NCBI GenBank assembly: GCA_030017715.1
Contig: JASEIU010000003.1
Location: 1-64,000, forward strand
DNA: 64,000 nucleotides
Direction: 5' to 3'
From: Candidatus Saccharicenans sp.
GTDB taxonomy: Bacteria > Acidobacteriota > Aminicenantia > Aminicenantales > Saccharicenantaceae
Made by a program: the position numbers and the translations under genes. Under the pieces are notes generated by a model. It was given only the letters and a program-made list of their open reading frames with translations. It was not told where the DNA came from and ran no database searches. Position 1 is the stretch's first letter. Each line of letters starts with the position of its first letter. Of this stretch, positions 46,019-54,492 are shown piece after piece.

Positions 46019-47503
46019 ATGAACATCAGGAAAACAACAACTCAACTTTTTTCGGTCCCGGTTTTGCTGGTCATGATTTTCAGCTGGTCGGTCGCCGGCC
46101 AGCTGCCGGCTCGCCTTCAGAAAGCGGTTGAGGCCATCGACCCGCTCCTGGCTTACCAGCTCACCAGGACCATGGCTTCGGAAGAATTTGCCGGCCGCCT
46201 GACCGGGCACGAAGGTTATACCCGGGCCGCTCGCTGGGCGGCAACCAGATTCAAGGAATGGGGACTCAAGCCGCTCGATGCCAGAAACGGTTATCTCCAG
46301 CCCTATCCATCTCCCTACACCATAATCGACCAGGCTTCTATGACTCTTCACCTGCCGGTTAAGGCCGGAAGCGACGGCCAGGTCCAGTACGAAACGATAG
46401 AGCTTAAACCGGAAAAAGATTTTTTGCCACTTCTCTACTCTGACAGCGGAAACCACACCGCCGGACTGGCCTTCGTCGGCTGGGGAATTTCCGCCCCCGA
46501 ACTCAACTATGATGATTACGCCGGAGTCGAGGTGAAGGGAAAATTTGTTCTCTGCTTTCGCGGAACTCCGGACCCGACCCGGCGCGAATTCCAGTCGCAC
46601 GATGAACACCGGACCAGGATGAAAACGGCCAGAGAAAAAGGCGCTTTTGGTTTGATTTACATCTATCCCGAAGCCCAGGCTAATCCCAACGGCGACTGGC
46701 TGGCCGGTTTCATGCCGGGAATGATAACCGAAAAGACCGCCGACCAGATTTTCAGGGAAATCAACTCCAGTTCCGCCGAATTAAAGAAATCCCTGCAAAC
46801 TTATAAAAGACCGATCTCTTTCCATCTGAAAGCCCGCCTGTCCTATTCGGTTAGCTCCAGACATTTCCCCGAGGCCACCGGTTATAACGTCGCCGGCTGG
46901 GTGGAGGGTTCTGACCCGAAACTCAGTAAAGAAGTCATCATCATCGGCGGCCATTTCGACCACTGCGGTCGGCACCTGGGTCTGCTTTTTCCTGGAGCCA
47001 ATGACAACGCCTCCGGCTCGGCCGTGGTTATGACTCTGGCCAGGGCTTTTGCTTCCCTGAATCCGAAGCCGAAAAGGTCGCTGATGTTTGTTCTGTTCGG
47101 CGGCGAGGAGCTGGGCCTGCAGGGTTCAACATATTTTGCCAACCATCTTCCAGCCGGATTTGACCGGGTCGCAGCCATGTTTAATTTCGACATGGAGGGC
47201 GAAGGCGACGGAGCCTGGTGCGGGGTGAGCGCCGAGCCGCCGTATCTTAAAGAAGCCATTGAAAGGGCCAACCGGGAAATCAACATTATAAGAGGATACG
47301 GAGTCATCAAAAATATCGGAGTCCGAAGCTCGGATTTTGCGCCGTTTTTCCTGAAGGGAATCCCCTGCGCCAGCCTTGGCTCCAACGGTCCTCATCTGGC
47401 CTACCACGGAACTGGCGATACCATCTACCGAATCAATCCCGAAATCATGGGCAGCATCGCCCGGGTATCTTTCCTGTCGATCTATTTTCTGGCCGAAAGA
47501 TAA
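46019..47503 (+). CDS. exported M28-family zinc aminopeptidase (second copy)
   Basis: A 494-residue paralogue of the peptidase at 41873-43420. The signal peptide ends near residue 28 (SWSVAGQLPA). A PA-like insert (GWGISAPELNYDDYAGVEVKGKFVL, about 160-185) precedes the M28 core: IIGGHFDHCG, PGANDNASGS, GGEELG, FNFDMEG and the last His in AYHGTGD. All metal ligands are kept. It probably digests peptides outside the cytoplasm. The two copies share the phrase EFAGRLTGHEGY/RYAGRLTGTEGY near the N-terminus. psd follows 34 nt later and may be partly co-transcribed. Confidence 0.92.
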   Translation: MNIRKTTTQLFSVPVLLVMIFSWSVAGQLPARLQKAVEAIDPLLAYQLTRTMASEEFAGRLTGHEGYTRAARWAATRFKEWGLKPLDARNGYLQPYPSPYTIIDQASMTLHLPVKAGSDGQVQYETIELKPEKDFLPLLYSDSGNHTAGLAFVGWGISAPELNYDDYAGVEVKGKFVLCFRGTPDPTRREFQSHDEHRTRMKTAREKGAFGLIYIYPEAQANPNGDWLAGFMPGMITEKTADQIFREINSSSAELKKSLQTYKRPISFHLKARLSYSVSSRHFPEATGYNVAGWVEGSDPKLSKEVIIIGGHFDHCGRHLGLLFPGANDNASGSAVVMTLARAFASLNPKPKRSLMFVLFGGEELGLQGSTYFANHLPAGFDRVAAMFNFDMEGEGDGAWCGVSAEPPYLKEAIERANREINIIRGYGVIKNIGVRSSDFAPFFLKGIPCASLGSNGPHLAYHGTGDTIYRINPEIMGSIARVSFLSIYFLAER

Positions 47504-47507
47504 GTCC

Positions 47508-47513
47508 TATAAT
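47508..47513 (+). promoter_or_regulatory. possible -10 element of the psd-pssA operon
   Basis: A perfect TATAAT at 47508-47513, 25 nt before psd. The region 17 bp upstream (TTTTCT) is a poor -35. It may give psd its own start of transcription. Confidence 0.3.
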
Positions 47514-47537
47514 AAGTAACAGCGTGAGGAATAGAAG

Positions 47538-48179
47538 ATGAAAGTCGCCCGAGAAGGTTTGATTTTTTACCTGCCGTCGCTGCTGGCGTTCCTTTTAACT
47601 CTGCTGCTCGGCTGGTGGCCGGTGAGCCTGTTTTTCCTGCTGCTTTCGGCCGCTTTCCTTTTTTTCTTTCGCGACCCGAACCGGCAACCCCCGGCCGGAG
47701 ATAATCTGGTGCTGTCTCCGGCTGACGGACAGGTTATTAAGATTGAAGACTTTTCCAGCCATCCGGACCTGGCCGGCTCCGGAAAAGTTGTCAGCATATT
47801 TCTTTCCCTGCTCGATGTCCATTTTACCCGCTCCCCCTTTTCAGCCCGGGTTCAAAAAGTAGATTACCAGCCCGGCAGGTTTTTTCCCGCCTACCGGGAA
47901 GAAGCCAGCAGTCAGAATGAATCCAGCAGCCTGCTGCTGCAGGGAGAAAGAGGTTCTGTCTTCCTGAAGCAGATGGTCGGAGTTGCCGCCAGGCGCATAA
48001 AATGTTATGTTAAGCCCGGAGATCTGGTAAGTGCCGGCCAGAAGATCGGTCTTATGTATTTTGGTTCCAGGGTAGATCTGTATCTGCCCGGCCAGGTTGA
48101 GCTTAAAATCGGTCTCAACCAGAAAGTCAGAGGAGGCCTGACCGTAATCGGAGAGTGGAGAGATGAAAGTCAGAATTAA
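47538..48179 (+). CDS. psd: phosphatidylserine decarboxylase, short proenzyme type
   Basis: A 213-residue proenzyme that makes phosphatidylethanolamine from phosphatidylserine. Two N-terminal hydrophobic segments (about 8-25 and 28-45) place it in the membrane. FFRDPNRQPP and SPADGQV (60-66) match the archaeal/short bacterial type, and DVHFTRSP carries the His. Self-cleavage should occur between Gly176 and Ser177 in FGSRVDLYLP, turning Ser into the pyruvoyl cofactor. The gene overlaps pssA by 17 nt, which couples the two steps of the pathway. Confidence 0.94.
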   Translation: MKVAREGLIFYLPSLLAFLLTLLLGWWPVSLFFLLLSAAFLFFFRDPNRQPPAGDNLVLSPADGQVIKIEDFSSHPDLAGSGKVVSIFLSLLDVHFTRSPFSARVQKVDYQPGRFFPAYREEASSQNESSSLLLQGERGSVFLKQMVGVAARRIKCYVKPGDLVSAGQKIGLMYFGSRVDLYLPGQVELKIGLNQKVRGGLTVIGEWRDESQN

Positions 48180-48945
48180 GCAGCCGGTCCCGCGGCTCTA
48201 TTTTCTACCCAGCGTTTTTACCCTGACCAATGTATTCTTCGGGTTTCTCAGCCTGACTTCAACCTTTTATGGACGCTACCGCTGGGCTGCTCTCTGGATC
48301 ATCATCGCCGCCATGCTGGACGGCCTGGACGGCCTGGTGGCCAGAGCCACCAGAACCAGTTCCGACTTCGGTATCCAGCTGGATTCACTGGCTGATGCCA
48401 TTTCCTTTGCCGCCGCCGCTTCTCTCCTGATATATTTCTGGGGTTTGAAAGTCCTGGGACCGGCCGGAATATTTTTCAGCTTCCTGTTCATAGTGGGCGG
48501 GCTGCTGAGGTTAGCCCGGTATAATATCCGGACCAAGAGCCTGCCCGACCGCCGCTATTACCAGGGACTGACGGTTCCATCGGCAGCCATCTTTCTGGCT
48601 TCACTGGTATTTTTTCATCCGCAGCCGAACTACCAGACACTGAACGCTTTTTATCTGTCAGCCCTGGTGGTTACAGTCAGCCTGCTGATGATCAGCACTC
48701 TCCGCTACCGGAATTTCGTCTCTTTTATCATCAACCGGCCGGTGGACATGAAGACCGGATTGTTGCTGGCTGTGGTCCTGACCGGTCTGCTTTTCCGTCC
48801 GAAATATTTCCTGCTGCTCTTTACTTCCCTGAATGTTCTCTACGGACCGGTCGATTTCCTGGTGCTCAAACTGAGGAAAAAAACAGGTCCCAGAGCGGTA
48901 GCCGAAAAGCACGAGGCCGGAAAACCGCTCGACTTCAAGGAATAA
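48163..48945 (+). CDS. pssA: CDP-diacylglycerol-serine O-phosphatidyltransferase
   Basis: A 260-residue membrane enzyme that forms phosphatidylserine, the substrate of Psd. The CDP-alcohol signature is complete: Asp53-Gly-Leu-Asp56-Gly, Ala60-Arg61, Gly70, Asp74 and Asp78 (MLDGLDGLVARATR, FGIQLDSLAD). Several hydrophobic helices follow. Serine specificity is inferred from the PssA-type wording (LPSVFTLTNVFFGF near the start) and from fusion-like overlap with psd. ATG 48163 lies inside psd with GGAGAG nearby. Confidence 0.93.
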   Translation: MKVRIKQPVPRLYFLPSVFTLTNVFFGFLSLTSTFYGRYRWAALWIIIAAMLDGLDGLVARATRTSSDFGIQLDSLADAISFAAAASLLIYFWGLKVLGPAGIFFSFLFIVGGLLRLARYNIRTKSLPDRRYYQGLTVPSAAIFLASLVFFHPQPNYQTLNAFYLSALVVTVSLLMISTLRYRNFVSFIINRPVDMKTGLLLAVVLTGLLFRPKYFLLLFTSLNVLYGPVDFLVLKLRKKTGPRAVAEKHEAGKPLDFKE

Positions 48946-48958
48946 CCCCGCTCGCCGG

Positions 48959-50209
48959 ATGAAAGCCAGAACAAGAATCAATCGTAAAAAAGTATTGGCG
49001 GTGGCCATTATCCTGCTGCTTCTCGCCCTGGCCACCATCATTCTTCTTCTTACCAGGGATAAAGAGCGCCCGTTGGCCGCCCCCGAAGCCACACTGACCG
49101 TTCCAGAGCCGGATATCCGGTTGCCGGTAAGTGAGGAATTCACCATCCCGGCCGGAAAGACGATAACCGACCTGCTGGCTCCATACGGATTTTCTCCGGC
49201 CCGGGTGATAGAAATCAGAGAAGCTGTCAGGCCGGTCTATGACCTGGCAAAAATCCCGGCCGGCCAGAAGATCAGCCTTCTCCGCCGGGGTGAGGATTAT
49301 ACCGCTTTTCAGCTTGACCTGGACCCCGAACGCTATCTGGAAGTCAACCTGGAGGCCAGGCCGCCCTCTGCCAGCATCAAGTCCCGCCCGGTCACCAGGC
49401 AACTGGTTCTGATTGAAGGAATAATCAAGGATTCCCTGATTGCGGCTGTTAACCAGGCCGGGGAGCAGGACCTCCTGGCCTTGATGATGGCTGAGATTTT
49501 CGGCTGGGTAATAGATTTTTTCGTCGACCTCAGGCAGGGCGACAACTTCCGGCTGCTGGTCGAAAAAAAATACATTGACGGCCGGTTCGGCAGCTACGGC
49601 CCGATCCTGGCAGCCCGTTTCGTCAACCGGGGCCAGGTGTTCGAAGCGTACCGCTATGAATTTCCCGACACCGGAAAGGCCGATTATTTCGAGGCCGGCG
49701 GAGGTTCGCTGCGAAAAGAATTTCTTAAGTCGCCGCTGAGATATGCCCGGATAACTTCCCGCTTCAGCTCCAGCCGGCTGCACCCGATCCGCAAAATTTA
49801 CCGTCCGCATTACGGCATAGACTATGCGGCTCCGGTCGGCACGCCCGTTCAGGCCACGGCCGACGGAGTGGTGACTTTTGCCGGCTGGAACGGAGCCGCC
49901 GGCCGCATGGTCAGAATCCGGCACCGGAATGCCTACGAGACCATGTACCTGCACCTGAAGTCTCTGGCCGCCGGAATTAAAACCGGAGCCCGGGTGGAAG
50001 GCGGACAGGTCATTGGTTATGTCGGGTTGAGCGGAGAGTCGACCGGCCCTCATCTTGATTATCGCCTTCTCTATCACGGGAAATATGTCAATCCCCTGAG
50101 CTGGAAATTCCAGCCGGCCGAACCGCTGCCCTCCCGCTACCGGGCTGATTTCGAAAAAAAGGTCCAGGGGCTTAAGATGCTCCTTCTTTTCCCGTTGACT
50201 TACCTTTAA
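48959..50209 (+). CDS. membrane-anchored M23-family peptidase
   Basis: A 416-residue protein with an uncleaved N-terminal helix (residues 11-31), an OapA/LysM-like N-terminal domain (ITDLLAPYGFSPARVIEIREA), and a C-terminal lysostaphin-type domain, which cuts peptidoglycan cross-links. Zinc ligands His284 and Asp288 (HYGIDYA) and the catalytic His332 (YLHLKS) are present. The last motif, usually HLH, is HLD (His365, Asp367). Close relatives in some bacteria seem to have the same HLD, so it may still work. It starts 13 nt after pssA and points outward from the inner membrane: a likely cell-wall remodelling hydrolase. Confidence 0.88.
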   Translation: MKARTRINRKKVLAVAIILLLLALATIILLLTRDKERPLAAPEATLTVPEPDIRLPVSEEFTIPAGKTITDLLAPYGFSPARVIEIREAVRPVYDLAKIPAGQKISLLRRGEDYTAFQLDLDPERYLEVNLEARPPSASIKSRPVTRQLVLIEGIIKDSLIAAVNQAGEQDLLALMMAEIFGWVIDFFVDLRQGDNFRLLVEKKYIDGRFGSYGPILAARFVNRGQVFEAYRYEFPDTGKADYFEAGGGSLRKEFLKSPLRYARITSRFSSSRLHPIRKIYRPHYGIDYAAPVGTPVQATADGVVTFAGWNGAAGRMVRIRHRNAYETMYLHLKSLAAGIKTGARVEGGQVIGYVGLSGESTGPHLDYRLLYHGKYVNPLSWKFQPAEPLPSRYRADFEKKVQGLKMLLLFPLTYL

Positions 50210-50424
50210 TCTTTTTCGCCGGCAGAAGATATCAAGACGGCGGCGAGAGCGCTCAGTTCTCAGTCCTCAGTCAGCCAGCGGATGAATAGAACAGAAGCCC
50301 GGGTCAGGATCCGCGCGCCTGTTAATATTCGCCGGCCGGAACAGCTCCTGCGACTCCGACCTCCCGACCGGAGAAGTCAAGCCCGGCCCTGATTAAGCCG
50401 CCGGATTGCTCAATCCCAGGTCAG

Positions 50425-50458
50425 ATAGCCGGCTTACCGGCAGGCGGCTTCCGGCTAT
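50425..50458 (+). terminator. possible terminator of the psd-pssA-M23 operon
   Basis: ATAGCCGG (50425-50432) and CCGGCTAT (50451-50458) are perfect arms with an inner CCG/CGG pair; TATTATTCTT follows. It lies about 215 nt after the M23 stop, which is rather far. Confidence 0.35.
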
Positions 50459-50504
50459 TATTCTTAACCCCGATTCCGGCCTGGCGCCTGAAAGAAAATT
50501 GCGG

Positions 50505-50533
50505 TTGACTGAGAAAAAGAGATTGATTAAATT
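50505..50533 (+). promoter_or_regulatory. predicted promoter of the FBP aldolase/phosphatase gene
   Basis: TTGACT (50505-50510) and TAAATT (50528-50533) are 17 bp apart, 30 nt before the TTG start codon. Confidence 0.55.
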
Positions 50534-50563
50534 AAAAACGGGAACATCATTCGGGAGGCAATC

Positions 50564-51664
50564 TTGAAAATAACCATCAGTGTCTTAAAAGCCGATATCG
50601 GGAGCATCGGCGGCCACATCAAACCAAGCCTGGCCCTGTTCCAGGAAATTAAGAATTTTGTGGCCGCCAGAAGCAAAGGTTTGTTGATTGATTATTATCT
50701 CAGCTCTACCGGCGATGACATCGCCATTCTCTGCACCCATACTCTGGGAACCGGAAACCAGAAAATCCATCAGCTGGCCTGGGAGGCCTTCCAGGCCGGA
50801 ACAGCTGTCGCCCGGAAAATCGGACTCTACGGCGCCGGCCAGGACCTGCTGAAAGACGCTTTTTCCGGCAATGTTCGAGGACTGGGACCGGCAGTGGCTG
50901 AAATGGAAATTGAGGAAAGGGAAAGCGAGCCCTTCCTGTTTTTCGCAGCTGACAAAACCGACCCCGGCGCTTACAACCTTCCTTTTTACTTAGCCTTCGC
51001 CGACCCGATGTACTGTTCAGGTTTAATCCTCAGCCCAAAAATGAGCCAGGGTTATAAGTTCCGCATCATCGACGTCAGTTATACTGAAAAGAATAAAGTT
51101 ATTGAGCTGGCGGCCCCGGAAGAGCTTTATGACATTGCGGCTCTGCTGCGCGACACAGAGAAATATGTCATCGAAAGTATCTGGTCCCGCAGCACCGGCA
51201 ACCAGGCGGTAGCCATCTCCACCCAGAGGTTGCATAATATCGCCGGCAAATACACCGGAAAGGATGACCCGGTTGCCCTGGTCAGGGTTCAGGGAGAATT
51301 TCCAGCTACCGGCGAAGTCCTGGCTCCTTTCAACATCGGACATTATGTGGCCGGTTTCATGCGGGGAAGCCACATCGGGCCGTTGATGCCCTGCCGGCTG
51401 AACGCCACCGTCTCCTATTTCGACGGACCGCCGGTGGTAACCGGCGCCGCCTTCTCCATGAAGGAAGGCAGGCTGTCAGAGCCGGCAGATGTTTTCGACC
51501 ATCCTTACTGGGACCATATCCGGGATCAGATTGCCCGGAAAGCTTCAGAAATCAGACGTCAGGGGTTCTGCGGGCCGTCAATGCTGCCCTATTCCGAACT
51601 TGAATACGGCGGCGTGGTAGAAAAACTGAAGCAGTTAGAAAAAAGGTTTGTCCTTTCCGATTGA
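50564..51664 (+). CDS. fbp: bifunctional fructose-1,6-bisphosphate aldolase/phosphatase (archaeal type)
   Basis: A 366-residue gluconeogenic enzyme that condenses triose phosphates and dephosphorylates the product to fructose 6-phosphate. The residues known from the Sulfolobus enzyme are in place: Asp11 and His18 (ADIGSIGGH), Asp51-Asp52 (TGDD), Asp130-Lys131 (AADKTD), Tyr230, and Lys233 with Asp234-Asp235 (YTGKDDP), where Lys forms the Schiff base. It starts at TTG 50564, fixed by GGGAGG 5 nt before. This type is known from archaea and deep-branching, often thermophilic, bacteria, and suggests an autotrophic or peptide-fed gluconeogenic metabolism. Its own promoter precedes it. Confidence 0.95.
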   Translation: MKITISVLKADIGSIGGHIKPSLALFQEIKNFVAARSKGLLIDYYLSSTGDDIAILCTHTLGTGNQKIHQLAWEAFQAGTAVARKIGLYGAGQDLLKDAFSGNVRGLGPAVAEMEIEERESEPFLFFAADKTDPGAYNLPFYLAFADPMYCSGLILSPKMSQGYKFRIIDVSYTEKNKVIELAAPEELYDIAALLRDTEKYVIESIWSRSTGNQAVAISTQRLHNIAGKYTGKDDPVALVRVQGEFPATGEVLAPFNIGHYVAGFMRGSHIGPLMPCRLNATVSYFDGPPVVTGAAFSMKEGRLSEPADVFDHPYWDHIRDQIARKASEIRRQGFCGPSMLPYSELEYGGVVEKLKQLEKRFVLSD

Positions 51665-51707
51665 CATTTTTTCCGCCCGGCGGTATGGTAGCTGCGAAGA
51701 ATTCATC

Positions 51708-52424
51708 ATGAAGGAAAGAAAACATCCCGTCCCGGCTGTTGATCTTATCATTGAAATCAAACAACCCGACGGCCGGATTGGATTGGTCCTGATTGAAAGA
51801 AAAAATCCGCCTCCCGGTTGGGCCCTGCCCGGAGGTTTTGTCGATTACGGCGAAACTCTGGAGCAGGCGGCCATCCGCGAAGCCAGAGAAGAAACTTCGC
51901 TCAACGTGGAACTGGTCAGTCAGTTCCACACTTACTCCGACCCCGGACGAGACCCCAGACTGCACACCATTTCCACCGTCTTTATTGCCAGGGCAGAGGG
52001 AATCCCGGAAGCCGCTGACGATGCGGCCCGGGTCGGGATTTTTACCAGGGAAGAAATAAATTTTCCTCTGGCCTTCGACCACAGACAGATTCTCGATGAC
52101 TATTTTTCCTGGCGGGAAAAACATCCCGCGGAACAGGAAAAGGAAGAGTCCGGAGATATCTTCCCTTCTTCTCAAAAAGAGCCTGAACAGGAAGAAACTC
52201 TGGTCGAGCTGACCAGGGTCTGGAGCCTGGCCGAAGCCGAAGTCATCAAGAGTTTTCTGGGCACTAACGGCATCTTTTGCCTGCTCAAAGGCCAGATAGT
52301 CCATTCCATCTATCCTTTCACCATGGATGGTCTGGGCGAAACCATAATCATGGTGCTGGAGAAAGACCTGGAAAAGGCCCGAAAATTGCTGGAAGAGTAT
52401 TCCGGGTCCGGGCCTGAGGGCTGA
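51708..52424 (+). CDS. Nudix hydrolase fused to a DUF2007-like domain
   Basis: A 238-residue protein. The N-terminal Nudix domain (about 1-145) has [20 protein letters not shown], the G-x5-E-x7-R-E-x2-E-E box, with Ser where the final Gly usually is; it probably cleaves a nucleoside diphosphate derivative. After a Glu-rich linker (about 145-165) comes a domain with [21 protein letters not shown], like the DUF2007 putative signal-transducing family. ATG 51708 is preferred; a TTG at 51648 would lie inside fbp. It is 43 nt behind fbp and probably co-transcribed. The substrate is unknown. Confidence 0.85.
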   Translation: MKERKHPVPAVDLIIEIKQPDGRIGLVLIERKNPPPGWALPGGFVDYGETLEQAAIREAREETSLNVELVSQFHTYSDPGRDPRLHTISTVFIARAEGIPEAADDAARVGIFTREEINFPLAFDHRQILDDYFSWREKHPAEQEKEESGDIFPSSQKEPEQEETLVELTRVWSLAEAEVIKSFLGTNGIFCLLKGQIVHSIYPFTMDGLGETIIMVLEKDLEKARKLLEEYSGSGPEG

Positions 52425-52811
52425 ACCATTCTCCAAACTATTGTCTCCCCTTGGAAATATTTCAGTTTCTCTTCCATTTTTCCCGGCCAATCTCGACTGG
52501 CAGCCAGGCAGTCAGAATGTCGGGCGAGTTACACGCTGAATTCAGGAGCCGGATTCGCTCTTAGCCTCCTGAGAAACCGCCTCTGCTGATTACCCCGCCC
52601 GAAAGCCGAAGGACCTCTCTCCGCCGCAGGCTGATTGGCCTTTCCTGCGTCCGGACCGACCTGGAAAACCGGAAGACGAGAAAGCCTTCCACCGGACCGG
52701 CCGACCCCCTCAAAACAGAAACAAGTTTATTTTATTTTCTCGGGATTTTTTGCTTGACTTTTATAATTTTCTTTCTTATATTTAACTCAAAACGGGATAA
52801 AACGGGATAAA
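52425..52811. other. intergenic region upstream of the dcw cluster
   Basis: 387 bp. The first ~300 bp are GC-rich with no gene that I can support. The last 75 bp turn AT-rich and contain the dcw promoter and the start of the MraZ repeat operator. Confidence 0.55.
52754..52782 (+). promoter_or_regulatory. predicted promoter of the dcw cluster
   Basis: TTGACT (52754-52759) and TATATT (52777-52782), spacing 17 bp, in an AT-rich stretch. Transcription would begin near 52789, just before the first MraZ-type repeat. No other good promoter was seen up to murC, so it may drive all eleven genes. Confidence 0.65.
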
Positions 52812-52817
52812 ATGGGA
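52793..52817 (+). promoter_or_regulatory. MraZ-type operator: three GGGA repeats, the last across the start codon
   Basis: CGGGA (52793-52797), CGGGA (52803-52807) and TGGGA (52813-52817) are spaced exactly 10 bp apart, the arrangement known for MraZ sites (TGGGN, 5-bp spacer). The third begins on the second base of the mraZ ATG. The middle GGGA, 4 nt before the ATG, is also the only candidate ribosome-binding site, so binding could affect both transcription and translation. Confidence 0.65.
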
Positions 52818-53294
52818 AAAGAAGCCGTCAACAACCTGCTGATCGGAAGCTACACAGCCCGTCTCGACCGCAGCGGCCGTCTGAAAATTCCCGAAAAATT
52901 CCGGGACATAATCGAACAGGCTTACGGCAAAGATGTTTTCATAACTTCTCTAACCGATGAAGCGGTGCAGCTCTATCCGCTGGCTGTCTGGGAACAGATG
53001 ACCAGCATCGCCAACGAGGGAGCTCTGACTCTACGCCCCGACGTCAGGCGTTTCCTGTTGCGGGTTAACCTGAAGGGCAGTCATCACCAGATCGATGCCA
53101 AAGGCAGGGTGTTAATCAGCCAGACTCTCAGAGACAAAGCCAGACTCAACACCGAAGTGGAGGTGATCGGGCTAAACAATCATCTGGAAATCTGGAACAA
53201 AGAAGTTCTGGAATCAATAATCGAAAAACGGCCCCTGAGCGAGGAGGATTTCGAAAATATTGCCCGTCTTGTCCCCCGAGGAAAGACTGAATGA
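52812..53294 (+). CDS. mraZ: transcriptional regulator MraZ
   Basis: A 160-residue MraZ, an AbrB-like DNA-binding protein that forms rings and represses its own dcw operon. Two SpoVT-AbrB-type repeats are seen: residues 12-60 (TARLDRSGRLKIPEKFR) and 85-130 (HQIDAKGRVLISQTLRD). The DxxGR pattern is kept in both. It starts at ATG 52812, which overlaps the third operator repeat. Its stop overlaps rsmH by 4 nt. Confidence 0.96.
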   Translation: MGKEAVNNLLIGSYTARLDRSGRLKIPEKFRDIIEQAYGKDVFITSLTDEAVQLYPLAVWEQMTSIANEGALTLRPDVRRFLLRVNLKGSHHQIDAKGRVLISQTLRDKARLNTEVEVIGLNNHLEIWNKEVLESIIEKRPLSEEDFENIARLVPRGKTE

Positions 53295-54193
53295 AAGATT
53301 TCGGGCACAGGCCAGTCCTGGTGGAAGAAACGCTGGCCTATTTACAGGCCTCGCGGCCGGGGCTCTATATAGATTGCACCATTGGCCTGGGGGGACACGC
53401 TCTGGAGATTTTGAGAAGAAATCCCGGAGCCAGAATAATCGGTTTTGACCTGGATGAACTGTCGTTAAAGGCTGCGGCCGACAGGTTAGCCGATTACCGT
53501 GACCGGGTCAAACTGTTTCAGCTGGATTTCAGGCAGATGCTTGATTTTCCGGACTTGATTCCCTTCCAGGAAGTGAAGGGCGTTCTGGCCGACCTGGGAA
53601 TCTCTTCTTTTCAGCTTGACAATCCGGAGCGCGGTTTCAGCTTCAACCTGGAAGGTCCGCTGGACATGAGAATGGATACCAGACAGAAAACCACCGCCGA
53701 AAAGATCCTGATGACCTACCCTGAAACCCGCCTGGCTGAGGTTTTCAAGAAATACGGAGAACTGCACCATACCCGACTGCTGGCCCGGAAAATCGCCAGC
53801 CAGCGCAAGCTGGGACTCTTAAAAAATACCACCGACTTGAAGAAGCTGGTGGAAGAAGTCTACCGCTGGGTGCCGCAAAAGAATCGCCTCCACCCGGCGG
53901 CCAGAGTCTTTCAGGCCCTCAGGATAGAGGTCAACCAGGAACTGAAAGGACTGGATGCGTTCCTGGACCGGCTGGCCGGGAAATGCCAGCCCGGCACCAG
54001 GCTGGTGGTGATTTCCTTTCACTCCCTGGAAGACCGTCTGGTGAAAAAGGCCTTTCAGAGGCTGGTCTCGACCGACCGAGGTCAGCCGCTGGTCAAGGTT
54101 TTAACCCGCAAGCCGGTTCGACCGTCGCCCGAAGAAATAGAAGCCAATTCCCGCAGCCATTCGGCTAAGCTTCGGGCCGCGGAGAGAATATGA
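53291..54193 (+). CDS. rsmH: 16S rRNA (cytosine1402-N4)-methyltransferase
   Basis: A 300-residue methyltransferase (MraW) acting on C1402 of 16S rRNA in the ribosomal P site. Motifs: HRPVLVEETLAYL, DCTIGLGGHA (SAM binding), GFDLDELSL, LADLGISSFQLD, RGFSF and the C-terminal ISFHSLEDRLVK. Length is normal. It overlaps mraZ by ATGA and ftsL by ATGA, in the standard dcw order. Confidence 0.97.
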   Translation: MKDFGHRPVLVEETLAYLQASRPGLYIDCTIGLGGHALEILRRNPGARIIGFDLDELSLKAAADRLADYRDRVKLFQLDFRQMLDFPDLIPFQEVKGVLADLGISSFQLDNPERGFSFNLEGPLDMRMDTRQKTTAEKILMTYPETRLAEVFKKYGELHHTRLLARKIASQRKLGLLKNTTDLKKLVEEVYRWVPQKNRLHPAARVFQALRIEVNQELKGLDAFLDRLAGKCQPGTRLVVISFHSLEDRLVKKAFQRLVSTDRGQPLVKVLTRKPVRPSPEEIEANSRSHSAKLRAAERI

Positions 54194-54492
54194 GTATGGT
54201 CAGGAAAAAATTCACCTGGAAACAGCTGGCCCTGGGCGCCGGGCTGGTGGCGCTGTTTCTGGGCAATCTGACTTTTTACATCTGGTACCAGAGCGAATCA
54301 GTTCGGCTCGGGTACCGGATCAATGAGCTGGAGATGAAAGTCGAAAAGCTGAAGGAGGAAATCAAGAGGCTGGAAACCAGAAAGGAAGCTCTGCTGTCTC
54401 TGGACAGGATTGACCGCGTGGCCCGGAACGAACTCCAGCTCCAGGATCCCAAACCTGACCAGATTATCTTCGAAAAGCAGGTGGTGAAATGA
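54190..54492 (+). CDS. ftsL: cell division protein FtsL-like
   Basis: A 100-residue bitopic membrane protein: short basic cytoplasmic start, one helix (about 12-32), then a coiled coil (ELEMKVEKLKEEIKRLETRKEALL) ending IDRVARNELQLQDPKPDQIIF, the FtsL/DivIC-type tail. Sequence conservation in this family is low, so position between rsmH and ftsI supports the call. FtsL bridges the FtsQB and FtsWI complexes. Overlaps both neighbours by 4 nt. Confidence 0.85.
   Translation: MSMVRKKFTWKQLALGAGLVALFLGNLTFYIWYQSESVRLGYRINELEMKVEKLKEEIKRLETRKEALLSLDRIDRVARNELQLQDPKPDQIIFEKQVVK

Larger units (their letters stand above)
50210..50563. other. intergenic region upstream of the FBP aldolase/phosphatase gene
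   Basis: 354 bp. It carries a hairpin at 50425-50458, possibly the end of the psd-pssA-M23 transcript, and the promoter at 50505-50533. A short TCAGTxC repeat occurs near 50254-50272. No gene is visible. Confidence 0.5.

Noticed and set aside
45815..46609. 264-codon minus-strand frame opposite the second M28 gene
   Set aside because: Shadow frame; it crosses a promoter and two plus-strand genes and shows no domain.
48935..50077. 380-codon minus-strand frame opposite the M23 peptidase gene
   Set aside because: Composition is that of a shadow frame; the plus strand has clear M23 motifs and a ribosome-linked position after pssA.
50254..50272. Short TCAGTxC repeats as a tandem-repeat or CRISPR-like array
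   Set aside because: Only two or three imperfect units in about 20 bp, without spacers; likely chance.
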